This document shows, in pieces, positions 26,787-36,044 of a DNA stretch of 64,000 nucleotides. A program made the translations under genes and the position numbers. The notes below the pieces were generated by a model, which was not told the origin of the DNA, searched no databases, and saw only the letters and a program-made list of their open reading frames with translations. The number at the start of each line of letters is the position of its first letter. Position 1 is the stretch's first letter. Origin of the DNA: CBDAQA01 sp965247815 (lineage in GTDB: Bacteria; Planctomycetota; Phycisphaerae; Tepidisphaerales; Tepidisphaeraceae); NCBI GenBank assembly GCA_965247815.1, contig CBDFHW010000009.1, positions 496,001-560,000 of the forward strand, given 5' to 3'.

Positions 26787-29700
26787 TTATTTCAAGGTTG
26801 GCAACGCTTTCGAGGCTGTGAGTTCTGCCTCACATTGCTTCACGTCCGCACGGGCGGACTCTAGATCGTCAGCACCCGACAGGCCCGCACGGTACATCGG
26901 CTCAACGAGTTTCAAAATCGCCGACGCACGGTCTAGTTTGGCTTGCGCAATTTTCACCGGATCATCGCTCGCCTCCGCACGGATGACGTTCAGGTCTTGC
27001 TCGGCACGGGCACGTTCGAACGCCGAAGCGAGCCCCATCTTTTACTGTGAGTCGACCCTAGCGAAGTGTTTCTCCGCGGCGTCGACACTCGCTTTCGCGT
27101 CCGGCGTCTTGATTGCCGCCGGGGCACCACTCGCAACGCGCGGGTCCTGCCCGCCCGACGGAACGGCCGTTCGGCCCGCGTCTTGCGCGATCCGGTTGCC
27201 CTGCTCGTCTACAACCTCTGTGATTTTCCAATGGCCCGGCTTCCCGGTGAGCTCAAAGCGGACCGCCGAGCGATGCCCGTCGCCCAAGTCTAAGACTTTG
27301 GTCGTCACCTCCGCAGTGCTCCCCTCTGAAGACATCTGAAAAGTCTTAAGCGCTCTAATCTGCGGCATCAGCGTCTTGAGCCGTTCGCTGTCGGTTGCGA
27401 AAGGGGAATTCAGCTCGACCACCGCACGTGCACCGTCGGCATCACCGTCGGTACACGCGTCAATCCATTCAAAAACAGTATCCTCGGCATTCATCGCACC
27501 GATCCGGCGGAGCCGGCCGGACGCGGTCTGTACGACCGACAGGACAAGATCTGCTGCGGTTGTCGGCGTGTCCGATAGCTCTACCGCCACTGGCGGCGCG
27601 GTGACCCGACCGGCTACTGCCCGAACGTGCCAAGACCCCTTGGGTAAATTTTCCAGTTGATAGTTGCCGTCTTGGTCCGTCTTCGCTGTATGACCGTCCA
27701 TCAGCGCCCCGCCGGTGACGTCGCTCGTGTGCCAACACAAATCGACTCGGGCGTTGGCCAGTGGCGTGTGTTCACTGTCCACCACCCGGCCGGTGACCGA
27801 AGCGGTTGATTGAGACAAATCCAGTTGAAGATTTTTGACCTGTTGCCCGTCGTAGACGTGAAACTGAGTGGCAACGCTCCTGCCTTTGATAGATTTCAAC
27901 GTCGATAGAAGCACGTCGCCCGGGTGAACGCCGGGAATCGAAAAGCGGCCTTCTTCGTCGGTGCTTCCGTGAAGTCCATTGAATGTCGCGGACGTCGAGC
28001 CCTGTATTTTCTCGACCCAGGAAACAGAAAGCGGAACAAATGCTGCGGGCTGCCCGTCGACATCGAGGACAGTTCCTTCCAGCATCGCGGGCCGGTGCAA
28101 TTCGAGGACCCCGCCCGCCGGCCAGCGGACAGTGCGATCGGTGTTCATCTCGATGTTTACATTTCGTCGCTCCAGATAACCCGGAGCAGAAACGGTGAGT
28201 TCGATCCCGACGTCCGCCGGAAGTTTCGGCAAATTAACCCGGCCCATCTCGTCACCCCGCTCGTCCCATTGCGGCGACCCGCCGAGCACCTTCACCCCGG
28301 CGACGGGCTTGCCGTTCGAATCGACGACGTGCAACTGCGAAAACCCGGCCGGCTGCGTTGCGACCGGAGTTGCGGTGAGCACCGCGACCGGCAGCACGCC
28401 AACTTTTTCGGGCGCCTCAAACCACCCGAGCCGCGGATACTCGGTCTTGTAACCATCGGGCAATGACTGATTGTTGGTGCGGAAGACGGTGTTGTAAGCG
28501 GGCAGGTAAATGCAACCGTCGGCATTGGTGCATTGGTCCGGGTATTCCAGCTGCAATGACGGATCGAGCGAACCATTCTTCACGCGATTGCACTCGAGCG
28601 CGAAGCTTCTAATCTTCACGTTCGGGACGGGGCTGCCGGTCGGGGATTCGAATCGTTGCACGATGACAACCGGGGCGTCCTTGTAGGCGGCTTCGAACAA
28701 GCGATCTGCTTCCCGGACGTCGCCCGCGTCGCGGTGCCAAGATGCCAGCAGAAACTCGGCGTAGAAATAACCCGGTCGCTTCTTCAGAATAGATTCCAGC
28801 GTCTTGCGCGCGTCGGCAGAGCCCTCTTTCCCGTCACGGGTGGAATGCATTTTCGCAGCCGAGGCGATGCAGGCGTCGGCATCGGCCTGTTCCTCGGGGC
28901 TCAGCGCGAACGGCAGATTGCGCCACCCGCCCCACCGCGATTCGAGCGTCGTCGTTTGGATCGGTCGGGCCGTCCACCCTAGTTGCGCAGCCCATCGGTC
29001 GACCGCCACGAGCGCGGCCGTTGCGGGCGCTTCGTCTACGCGGATCGCTGCCAACAGCATTGAAGACAAACACGCGAGCAGCGCGAGCCCGCCCACGGAT
29101 CTGACGGCCAATCGACCGCGATTCTGCTTCGGATCCAGTATCGCCAGCAGCCGGCCTTCGAGCGTTCCCGGGCTCGCCATGGCGATCGCCGCGGCGCTGT
29201 ACCGGACGGCCGGCCAGTCGGCGGCGATGCTCAGTAGTTGTTCGGCATACGACGACGCCCGCGTGCCGGTGGTCAAGACCAAATCGTCGCAAGCACGTTC
29301 GCGCTCGACATGCATCCGGTGTTTCGCGAACCAGACCAGCGGGTTGAACCAGTGAATTGCACAGGCGAACTGGGCGATCAGCTGTGTCAGGCAATCGAAT
29401 CGCCGGGCATGGGCCAGCTCGTGCAACAATACGATGCGTCGCTGCTCGGCGTTCCAGTCCGTTGAGCCGGCGGGCACCAGGACGGTTGTTTTAAACAATC
29501 CCCATGTCATCGGCATCGCGCGACAGCCGCAGCTGACCAGTTCGACCGGGCGGGTAAAGCCAAGCGCCGTTCGCGTTTCGCGCAGCGGGCCTGACCATTG
29601 CCGGTCGGTCACCGGCGAGCACCGCCGACGAAGCGACCACAGACTGAGACATCCGAACAAGATGAGGCTCAGATTGACCAGGATTCCACCGAGCCAGATG

Positions 29701-30185
29701 CCGATCACCCATGCTTGCCAGTTCAACTGCAGAGGCGAACGTGCCGGTGTCGTCGCGACGGCGGGCGCGGCTGACCCGGATGCAGTCTGCCATCTTTGAG
29801 CAGACGTCGCGAACGGCGTTTGGTAATTCGGAAAGAGCTTGGTGTCGGATTTTGTCGGCCTGAGGATCAACTCAGAATTCCCGACGCTCCCGGGCAGTCT
29901 GGGCGGGCTGGCCGGCGTTTCGGACACCGAGGCGGCGGCGGACGACCACCGTGGAAGGATGTACCAACCGGGCAGCGTGGTCGACAGAACGGGAACCAGC
30001 AGGAGGCTCGACGTGGCGAGAAACCAGACGAGAGACCGGCCCGCCGCCGAAGCACTCCGCATTGTGAAGCAGACCAGGGTCGCCAGCAGCAGAATCACTA
30101 CGCCCTTGACGGCGACGTCGACCGATGACGGAAACCAAGCCGCACCAACCGACGACAACCGAGCGAAAAACGTTTGTAGCTGCAT
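26787..30185 (-). pseudogene. M56 (BlaR1-like) sensor protein, in-frame TAA near the C-terminus
   Basis: From the ATG at 30185: N-terminal helices (about 25-75, 155-190) around an M56 zinc metallopeptidase, VLLHELAHARRFDC (HExxH at 255-259) with a following FNPLVWF. Another membrane helix is near 360. Then come three carboxypeptidase-regulatory/Cna-like beta-sandwich repeats (for example SVTGRVVDSEHTPLANARVD) and an NTF2-like domain, a coiled coil last. The frame stops at TAA 27042-27044 after 1047 residues, yet 83 further codons continue in the same frame to 26787. Those contain LVEPMYRAGLSGAD, which mirrors RVDSQ-stop-KMGLASA, so the TAA most likely replaces a Tyr codon. Confidence 0.8.
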
Positions 30186-30186
30186 T

Positions 30187-30576
30187 TCAAACCCCTTTGC
30201 GTTTGGCGTGTTCGATCAGGTCCGACAGACGCTGAAGTTCTTCGGCATCCAATTTCCTGCCCGCGGCAGGGTCGCTCAGATGCGCGGCAACGGCCTTCTC
30301 CAGCGACCCACTGTAGAAGACGTCGAGCACCCGCCCCAGTGCCGACCGCGCAGCCCGCCCCCGGGGCTGGGTCGGCCGATAAATAAAATCGCGTCCCTCC
30401 TGCCGGCGGACCAGATGCCCTTTCTCCTCCATAATCCGAAGGAGCGTCCGCAGCGCGCCGCGCATCGGCGGGTCGGGGATTTCTTGGAGCACCTGCGAGA
30501 TCGTGCACTCGCCGCGGGCGTAAATCACGTCCATGATCTGCCGTTCTCGCTTACTGAACTGGGAAGGGTCGGCCAT
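30187..30576 (-). CDS. BlaI/MecI/CopY family transcriptional repressor
   Basis: A 129-residue winged-helix repressor of the Penicillinase_R family. Seen: LSKRERQIMDVIYARGECTISQVLQEI and the wing/dimerisation part VRTLLRIMEEKGHLVRRQEGRDFIYRPT. In BlaI systems, repressor cleavage is triggered by an M56 membrane peptidase. Here the M56 gene follows with a single-nucleotide gap (TGA, A, ATG), implying coupling. ATG at 30576 has AAGGA upstream. Two palindromes upstream are its likely operators. Confidence 0.93.
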   Translation of the reverse strand: MADPSQFSKRERQIMDVIYARGECTISQVLQEIPDPPMRGALRTLLRIMEEKGHLVRRQEGRDFIYRPTQPRGRAARSALGRVLDVFYSGSLEKAVAAHLSDPAAGRKLDAEELQRLSDLIEHAKRKGV

Positions 30577-30612
30577 CGAGTTTTTCCTTGCTACGGCGAA
30601 CAGACCGGAATG

Positions 30613-30668
30613 GATAAGAATTTATCTACCTGCGACGCGAGCGTCAACGGAAAAGATAAAATTTTATC
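30613..30668 (-). promoter_or_regulatory. Promoter with two BlaI operator candidates
   Basis: GATAAGAATTTATC (30613-30626) and GATAAAATTTTATC (30655-30668) are palindromes whose centres are 42 bp apart, four helical turns. Between and within them on the minus strand lie TTGACG (30647-30642), a 17-nt spacer and TAAATT (30624-30619). The -10 is inside the promoter-proximal palindrome. The blaI start codon is 37 nt further on. This is what autorepression by a BlaI dimer pair would look like. Confidence 0.7.
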
Positions 30669-30708
30669 CACGGAGGAACTAAAGCGGGTCCGCGAACCCG
30701 CGGCCTGA

Positions 30709-31482
30709 TCAAAGATGAACGCAGCGGGCAATCAGCCGGGGGGAGTTCGAGGCAATTTCGCTGCCGTCGTAATTACCGAACAGGTGCTCGATTCGCAGCC
30801 CGTTACGTTCCAGCAGCAGTCGCAACTCGCGGGGAAAGATCCACGTCATGGCGAAGGAATTTTTTTCCCGGTGCAGTCGGCCGGTGTCGTCGAACCACTG
30901 GTAATTGAACGTGATCTGCTGCGACTGCGTCGGAAGGTCGCGATGGATGTCGGTCGTCTGGTAGACCGTCCGATTCAACGCGGGCACGTAGAAACAGTGC
31001 GGGTCGATTCCCTTCACCTGCGGGCCGGACAGCATCTGCAGGTCTGGTTGAAAAATGTCGATCCAGACCCGGCCCCTGGGTTTTAAATGCCGGACGACCA
31101 CTTTGAGTAACCGGTCCTGCTCACTCAGCGTCGGGAATGCGAGCAGCGTGTTGAAGAAAATGCAGATCCAGTCGAATCTCTCACCGAGCTTCAGCTTTGT
31201 CACGTCGCCGAACCGAAGCGTCAGCTCGGATTCGCCAAGCCCGACGAAGTCGCGTTTCTGCTCCGCAATCTTCAGCAGATCTTTGGCGTAGTCTATCCCC
31301 ACAACCCTGTGCCCGGCCTGCGCGATCGGGATTGCCGCTCGGGCGGTTCCGACACAAAGCTCCAGGACTGATTGTCGCTTTTTGGGAAGTTGCCCGAGGA
31401 AAAACGGGACGTCCTGTTGCAGCATCTTCGAAGATGCGTACTCGGCATCGTAATATTCGGCGATAGCGCGGTAGCGTTTCAT
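30709..31482 (-). CDS. Class I SAM-dependent methyltransferase
   Basis: A 257-residue Rossmann-fold methyltransferase. Motif I is QSVLELCVGTARAAIPIAQAG, followed by VVGIDYAKDLL (acidic ribose-binding end) and FDWICIFFNTLL as motif IV-like. N-terminal YYDAEYASS is typical of small-molecule methyltransferases. Substrate unknown. ATG at 31482. Its 5' end is 12 nt from the MBL gene (31494), so the two may share a transcript. Confidence 0.85.
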   Translation of the reverse strand: MKRYRAIAEYYDAEYASSKMLQQDVPFFLGQLPKKRQSVLELCVGTARAAIPIAQAGHRVVGIDYAKDLLKIAEQKRDFVGLGESELTLRFGDVTKLKLGERFDWICIFFNTLLAFPTLSEQDRLLKVVVRHLKPRGRVWIDIFQPDLQMLSGPQVKGIDPHCFYVPALNRTVYQTTDIHRDLPTQSQQITFNYQWFDDTGRLHREKNSFAMTWIFPRELRLLLERNGLRIEHLFGNYDGSEIASNSPRLIARCVHL

Positions 31483-31493
31483 TCGCAGTCAAT

Positions 31494-32288
31494 CTATCGC
31501 GATGCCGAGTCGGTTGTCGACGAGACGAGCCGTTCGCTGTCGTAGGCGAGCTTCACGGCATCGGGCAGCGTGGCGTTCGTTGCCTCGTGACCCAGCGCGT
31601 GCGCCATGTGCGTGAACCGTGTCCGCCGGGGCTTCACTCGGTCCACGACCGCCAGCGCCTGCTCGATCGAAAAGTGCGTCGTGTGCGGTTTATATTGCAA
31701 TGCATCGAGAACCAGTAAGTCGAGCCCTTCCAGAAGCGGGAACGATTCATCGGGGATCTGGTTCACGTCGGTGCAATACGCGATGTCGCCGACACGGAAT
31801 CCCAGGATGGGCATTTTCCCGTGGAACAATCGGATCGGCATCCACGTCAGTGGGCCGATCTCGAACGGGCCGGTGATTTCGCGGGGCACCAAGTGCGGGC
31901 GGAACACTTTCGCCTCCGCCGCCGGTTCTTGAAAGGCATACCCGAAGCACCGCGTCAGCGTCTGGTGCGCACGGCCTTCGGCCCAGACGTCGAGCGGGCC
32001 ATGCCGCAGTGCGTTGAATCGCCGGAGGTCGTCGAGCCCCATGATGTGGTCGGCATGGGCGTGGGTGATCACGACCGCGTCGACCATGTCGATTCCATTC
32101 GCGACGCACTGCAGCCTGAGCTCGGGCCCGGTGTCGACCAGCACGCGGAGCCCGGCATACGAAAACACGACCGACGTACGCGTCCGTTTGTCGTGCGGGT
32201 CTGTGCTGCTGCAGACCTCGCAATGGCAGCCGATCATCGGAATGCCAGCGCTGGTACCGGTCCCGAGAAACAGCAGTTCGACGTCCAT
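31494..32288 (-). CDS. MBL-fold metallo-hydrolase (PhnP-like)
   Basis: A 264-residue metallo-beta-lactamase-fold phosphodiesterase. Seen: N-terminal LFLGTGTSAGIPMIGCHCEVC (the PhnP/LipB-neighbour type start with extra Cys residues), VLVDTGPELR, and the metal site VVITHAHADHIMGLDDLR (HxHxDH), later CTDVNQIP and RRTRFTHMAH. ATG at 32288 (MDVELLFLG); the frame to 32405 adds unconserved residues overlapping the next gene. Likely cleaves a cyclic phosphodiester or nucleotide; substrate not set. Confidence 0.9.
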   Translation of the reverse strand: MDVELLFLGTGTSAGIPMIGCHCEVCSSTDPHDKRTRTSVVFSYAGLRVLVDTGPELRLQCVANGIDMVDAVVITHAHADHIMGLDDLRRFNALRHGPLDVWAEGRAHQTLTRCFGYAFQEPAAEAKVFRPHLVPREITGPFEIGPLTWMPIRLFHGKMPILGFRVGDIAYCTDVNQIPDESFPLLEGLDLLVLDALQYKPHTTHFSIEQALAVVDRVKPRRTRFTHMAHALGHEATNATLPDAVKLAYDSERLVSSTTDSASR

Positions 32289-32395
32289 AGAAGGGTTATA
32301 GTCCGTCCGGAATCGAAAGTGGCGTGCATTTTCGACATCGCCTGACAGAATCCGGAGACGTTCGGTAAAACAGTCGCCCGGCAGATCGCTGTGCA

Positions 32396-33577
32396 ATGAT
32401 GACACCTCGACCCATAAAAGTTCTCGTCAGCGGTTGCTACGATCTGCTCCACGCCGGACACGTGGCGTTTTTCGAAACCGCGTCGGCTTACGGCGAGCTG
32501 CACGTCCGGGTTGGTACTGATGCGAACGTCGAACTCCTGAAAGGCGCCCGGCCGCGGTTCACGCAGGGCGAACGGCTTTACATGGTGCAGTCCGTCCGGT
32601 TCGTTCGCGAAGCGCGTCTGGCGTCGGGTACCGGGGTGCTCGATTTTGAACCGGACCTTGCCGAGATTCGCCCGGACTTTTTCGTCGTCAATTCCGACGG
32701 AGGCGGCGGTGTTCAAAAACGGGCGCTGTGCGAAAAGCTCGGCGTGCAATATGTCGAGCTACCCCGCATTCCTAAGACGGGATTACCTCCGCGATCGTCG
32801 ACCGGAATTAAGCAGGAACTGCGGCAGGCGAGCGACGTCACATCGCAGCAACCGACCGTCCCGCCCTACCGCATTTGCCTGGCCGGCGGGTGGATGGACC
32901 AGCCGTTCGTCTCCCGGCACGCGGCCGGCTCCGTCGTGGTGGTGAACATTCACCCGACCCGGGATTTCAACCTTAGGTCCGGGATGGCGACCAGCACGCG
33001 AACGCTATGGGAGCGCTTCTTTCCTACCGGAGTTCTTTCAAACGACCCGACTGAGCTGGCCAGGCTGTTGTTCGGTTACGAAAACCCGCCGGGGACGAAA
33101 TATGTAGCCGGGTCACAGGATGCGATCGGGCTTACGCACCCCGGCATCAATCGGCTTTATTACGACGGCGGGTACTGGCCTTTGCGAATCGAAACCTGCA
33201 CTGACCCGGCGACCTGCCGTTGGCTGGAAGAATCGCTTCGACTGGTCCCCTTGCACGAACGCCCGCCGGGGTATGACCCGCTGACCGAGCAGCACCTTTC
33301 ATCTCGCACCGTATCAAATCTGGGCAAAGCCGGTGACGATTGCTGGTCGGCGATCATGAACCGTGACATCGCGGGGCTCGGCAGATCACTGACCGCAACG
33401 CACGACGCCTGGCGGGCGATGCTGCCGCATACCACGAGCCCGCAGATCGACGCCGAGTTGGACCGCTACGATCCTCTTTCGCACGGCAGAACCACCAGCG
33501 GGTGCGGTGGTGGGTATGTCGTCCTGGCGACCGACCAACTCGTTCCAGACAGCTTCGGTATCCGTGTTCGTTTTTGA
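32396..33577 (+). CDS. Nucleotidyltransferase-GHMP kinase-like fusion protein
   Basis: A 393-residue protein. Residues ~5-145 are a cytidylyltransferase-like domain, with KVLVSGCYDLLHAGHVAFFE (GCYDxLHxGH) and a C-terminal RSSTGI motif (RxSxGI) that bind nucleotide. Residues ~160-393 look like a GHMP kinase: RICLAGGWMDQPF resembles RxSFAGGxTD, SGMATSTRTLW may be a decayed ATP-binding loop, GSQDAIGL and the glycine-rich SGCGGGYVVLAT resemble motifs 2 and 3. The two activities suggest activation of a sugar, as in bifunctional heptose enzymes, but with the domain order reversed. The N-terminal assignment is firm, the C-terminal tentative. Confidence 0.72.
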   Translation: MMTPRPIKVLVSGCYDLLHAGHVAFFETASAYGELHVRVGTDANVELLKGARPRFTQGERLYMVQSVRFVREARLASGTGVLDFEPDLAEIRPDFFVVNSDGGGGVQKRALCEKLGVQYVELPRIPKTGLPPRSSTGIKQELRQASDVTSQQPTVPPYRICLAGGWMDQPFVSRHAAGSVVVVNIHPTRDFNLRSGMATSTRTLWERFFPTGVLSNDPTELARLLFGYENPPGTKYVAGSQDAIGLTHPGINRLYYDGGYWPLRIETCTDPATCRWLEESLRLVPLHERPPGYDPLTEQHLSSRTVSNLGKAGDDCWSAIMNRDIAGLGRSLTATHDAWRAMLPHTTSPQIDAELDRYDPLSHGRTTSGCGGGYVVLATDQLVPDSFGIRVRF

Positions 33578-33710
33578 TAAACCCGGCTGTTTTTCCGCAT
33601 TCGACTCGCACCTTGGCTACTTTAAACTGGACGATCGGCAATCCCGCGAGGTATTCTTCCTACAGGAAAAAATTCGCTCACGTCCTGACCCGTCCGCCCG
33701 GAGACACGCA

Positions 33711-34712
33711 ATGAAACTGAGACACGCTTTAGCATCCGTCGTTTTGTTATCGCTCCCGAGTTGGGCCTTCGGGGCCGGGGCCTACGGCGAGCCGGCGCCG
33801 GACTTTCCGCCCGGCGTGTTCAGCGACGGCGGGCATTACGACTTGTCCGACTTCAAGGGCAAACTGCTGGTCATCTTCTTCTTCGAAAGCGAATGCCCGA
33901 ACTGCAAGCTGCTCGTGCCGGGGTTCAACAAGATCGTCGCGCAGTACAAAGACAAACCGGTGAAGTTCCTCGCGGTCGGGCCTCACAACAACCTGGCCGG
34001 GGTGAAGGCCTATCAGGCCGAGACCAAACTGGCGATGCCGGTCTTTGCCGACAACCTGAACATCATGGAATCGATGTACGGTCAGACGATGTCGCTGAAG
34101 AACGTACGCCAGTTCCGCGTGGTCGGACCTGACGGCAAGGTGGTTGGTTACGACATGACGACCGAGGATCTCGACAAGCTGCTGGCCGACGTCAAATGGA
34201 AGTTTAAGGATCAGGGTTACGACCACCGGCTGGACGGTATCATCGACCTGCTGGAGTGGAACCAGTACCCCCCGGCCCTGAACCAGTTGAAACCGCTGAG
34301 AAAGAACGCGAACAAAGCGCTCGCCACGTCGGCCGAGAAACTCTACCAAGCGGTCAAGTCCGAGGCCGACGACTGGAAGCACAAGGCTGACGACGTCGCC
34401 GCGACCGACCCGGTTCAGGCGTTCGATCTGTACTCAAAAATCTCGATGCTGTTCGCCGGCGACGAGCTGGCAAAGTCGGTCGCCGACTCGCTGAAATCGC
34501 TGAAGGGCAACAAGATTGTGGTCGAAGAGATGACAGCCAGAACCCAATACGCCCAGCTCTACACGGCCGTGCCCCGGGCCCGGATCCAGCAGAAAACGCA
34601 AGTCGTCGGTTATTGCGAAAGCATCGCCGCGAAGTTCCCCGACACCCCCACCGGCGGCAAGGCAAAGTCACTGTCGGCGGCATTGATCGGCGCGAGCGTG
34701 TCGACTGAATAA
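33711..34712 (+). CDS. Exported thioredoxin-fold (AhpC/TlpA-like) protein
   Basis: A 333-residue protein with a signal peptide (LRHALASVVLLSLPSWAFG). Thioredoxin fold: APDFPPG, LLVIFFFESECPNCKLLVPG (an intact ECPNC, CxxC active site), then PVFADNLNIM and the cis-Pro region. The C-terminal half is helical and Lys-rich, unlike plain TlpA. ATG at 33711 with GGAG; the frame from 33507 is an out-of-context N-terminal extension. Probable role: thiol redox chemistry in the cell envelope. Confidence 0.87.
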   Translation: MKLRHALASVVLLSLPSWAFGAGAYGEPAPDFPPGVFSDGGHYDLSDFKGKLLVIFFFESECPNCKLLVPGFNKIVAQYKDKPVKFLAVGPHNNLAGVKAYQAETKLAMPVFADNLNIMESMYGQTMSLKNVRQFRVVGPDGKVVGYDMTTEDLDKLLADVKWKFKDQGYDHRLDGIIDLLEWNQYPPALNQLKPLRKNANKALATSAEKLYQAVKSEADDWKHKADDVAATDPVQAFDLYSKISMLFAGDELAKSVADSLKSLKGNKIVVEEMTARTQYAQLYTAVPRARIQQKTQVVGYCESIAAKFPDTPTGGKAKSLSAALIGASVSTE

Positions 34713-34980
34713 TTCCACACATCCTTTCTTCGCCGAATGTCGCTATTTTTTGAGCTAATCCGCTCCTGAAAAAGCTATTCCTAGACGAAGTTCCTCGCTA
34801 CGGAAACTAGGATCGACATCGCCAATACTTTTGCCTAGACCCATCGCGTCTGCGTCAAACCATGGCGCTCAGAGCACTTCCTTGATTCAGTCCAGCGCTT
34901 CTGCGTCATCGTCGAACATCCAGTCGACGCAATACTCGACATCAAAATGTTGGACGGCGAAAACGTGATCTGGCTTGATC

Positions 34981-35189
34981 ATCATTCAGTAGCATGTGTT
35001 TTAGATCATGTGCGTAGAACGCCGCGAGCGCGGCGACCATCGCCGGCTTGCCGACCGCGGGCGGTTGGTTGGCGAAGCGGAACCAGCCGTCGTCGGTGTA
35101 CCACTCCATCAGCGCCGGGGATCGAGCCGGTCCACTTCGGTGAAATAGTCTGTGATCCAGCCCTCACCAAATTATTTGTCTGTGGTCAT
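34981..35189 (-). pseudogene. SnoaL/NTF2-like protein remnant
   Basis: From the ATG at 35189 (AGGAG 6 nt upstream) the sequence reads MTTDK, then TAA (35174-35172), then FGEGWITDYFTEVDRLDPRR. One frame over, it continues from about 35112 as LMEWYTDDGWFRFANQPPA and GKPAMVAALAAFYAHDLKHM. Together these match the small SnoaL/NTF2-like fold (KFGEGWITxYF...YTDDxWFRFANxP). A stop and a frameshift interrupt it. A 31-codon open frame at 34887-34982 follows and may be its decayed 3' end. Confidence 0.75.
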
Positions 35190-35200
35190 TTGAACTCCTG

Positions 35201-35878
35201 TTATTTGGCCGGTCCGCCGAGTTTTTCTTGATGGCCGGCCAGGATGGTGTCATATCGCTCGCCGCATACGGTCCAATTCAACACATCCCACCACGCCTTC
35301 AGATAGTCAGGCCGCCTGCTTTGGTACTTAAGGTAGTAGGCGTGTTCCCACACGTCGTTACCGCACACGGCTGGCAAGCCGTCTCCGAGTACACTGTCCT
35401 GATTCGGTTTCGTGATGACCTCCAATTTGTTCCCGGCTTTGGGGTTCACCACGAGGAAAACCCAACCGGACCCAAAGTGCTTGGCCCCAGCATCCTGAAA
35501 GGCGGTCTTGAACGCGTCGATGGAACCAAAGTCACGGAATAAAGCCCTGGCGAATTCACCGCCCGCTTGTTTCACCCCACCTGGTTTGAGCAGCTTCCAA
35601 AAAAGCTGGTGGTTCGCGTGTCCACCCCCGTTGTTGCGAATGGTTTGACGGATCGCCTCTGGCACCGCGTCGAGCCTGGTGAGAATTTGCTCGATTGTTT
35701 TCCCTTCAAACTCGGGATGCCCTTTCAGGGCGTTGTTAAGGTTTTTGATGTAAGTGGCGTGGTGTTTGTCATGGTGCAGTTCCATCGTCTTCGCGTCGAT
35801 GACAGGCTCCAGCGCGTCAAAGGCGTAGGGCAACGGCGGCAGCTCAAACGGATAGGTTGTTCCTTTATCTTCTTGCAT
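35201..35878 (-). CDS. Superoxide dismutase (Fe/Mn)
   Basis: About 225 residues. Conserved: LPPLPYAFDALEPVIDAKTM, HHDKHHATYIKNLN (metal ligand His), NNGGGHANHQLFWKLLKP (second His), and the C-terminal DVWEHAYYLKYQSRRPDYL (Asp and His ligands). Metal cannot be fixed with certainty from sequence. The ATG at 35878 (MQEDKG) has a strong AGGAG 6 nt upstream and is preferred to the ATG at 35911. The SnoaL remnant lies just downstream on the same strand. Confidence 0.95.
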   Translation of the reverse strand: MQEDKGTTYPFELPPLPYAFDALEPVIDAKTMELHHDKHHATYIKNLNNALKGHPEFEGKTIEQILTRLDAVPEAIRQTIRNNGGGHANHQLFWKLLKPGGVKQAGGEFARALFRDFGSIDAFKTAFQDAGAKHFGSGWVFLVVNPKAGNKLEVITKPNQDSVLGDGLPAVCGNDVWEHAYYLKYQSRRPDYLKAWWDVLNWTVCGERYDTILAGHQEKLGGPAK

Positions 35879-36044
35879 CGGGTTCTCCTGATTTTTGTTA
35901 TCATTTTGCATCGCTTTCACTTGGACCAAACACCGTGGTGCAATGCAAAGGCTGACGGCGGTCGCGAGAAAGGAGCGTCGGCACGGCTCGAACTTTGAGA
36001 TAGATATCCTCTCAAGGTCCTGATGTACAAAACGGGTGGTAGAG

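Noticed and set aside
26787..27038. Separate small gene of 83 codons
   Set aside because: It is in the same frame as the M56 gene, begins 3 nt after its stop and repeats its coiled-coil sequence, so it is the severed C-terminus.
33507..33710. N-terminal extension of the thioredoxin-fold protein
   Set aside because: It overlaps the fusion gene in another frame, and a signal peptide begins at 33711.
35985..35995. att-like copy of the tRNA-Val 3' end
   Set aside because: Only about nine matching bases (GGCTCGAAC), expected by chance and not at a sharp boundary.
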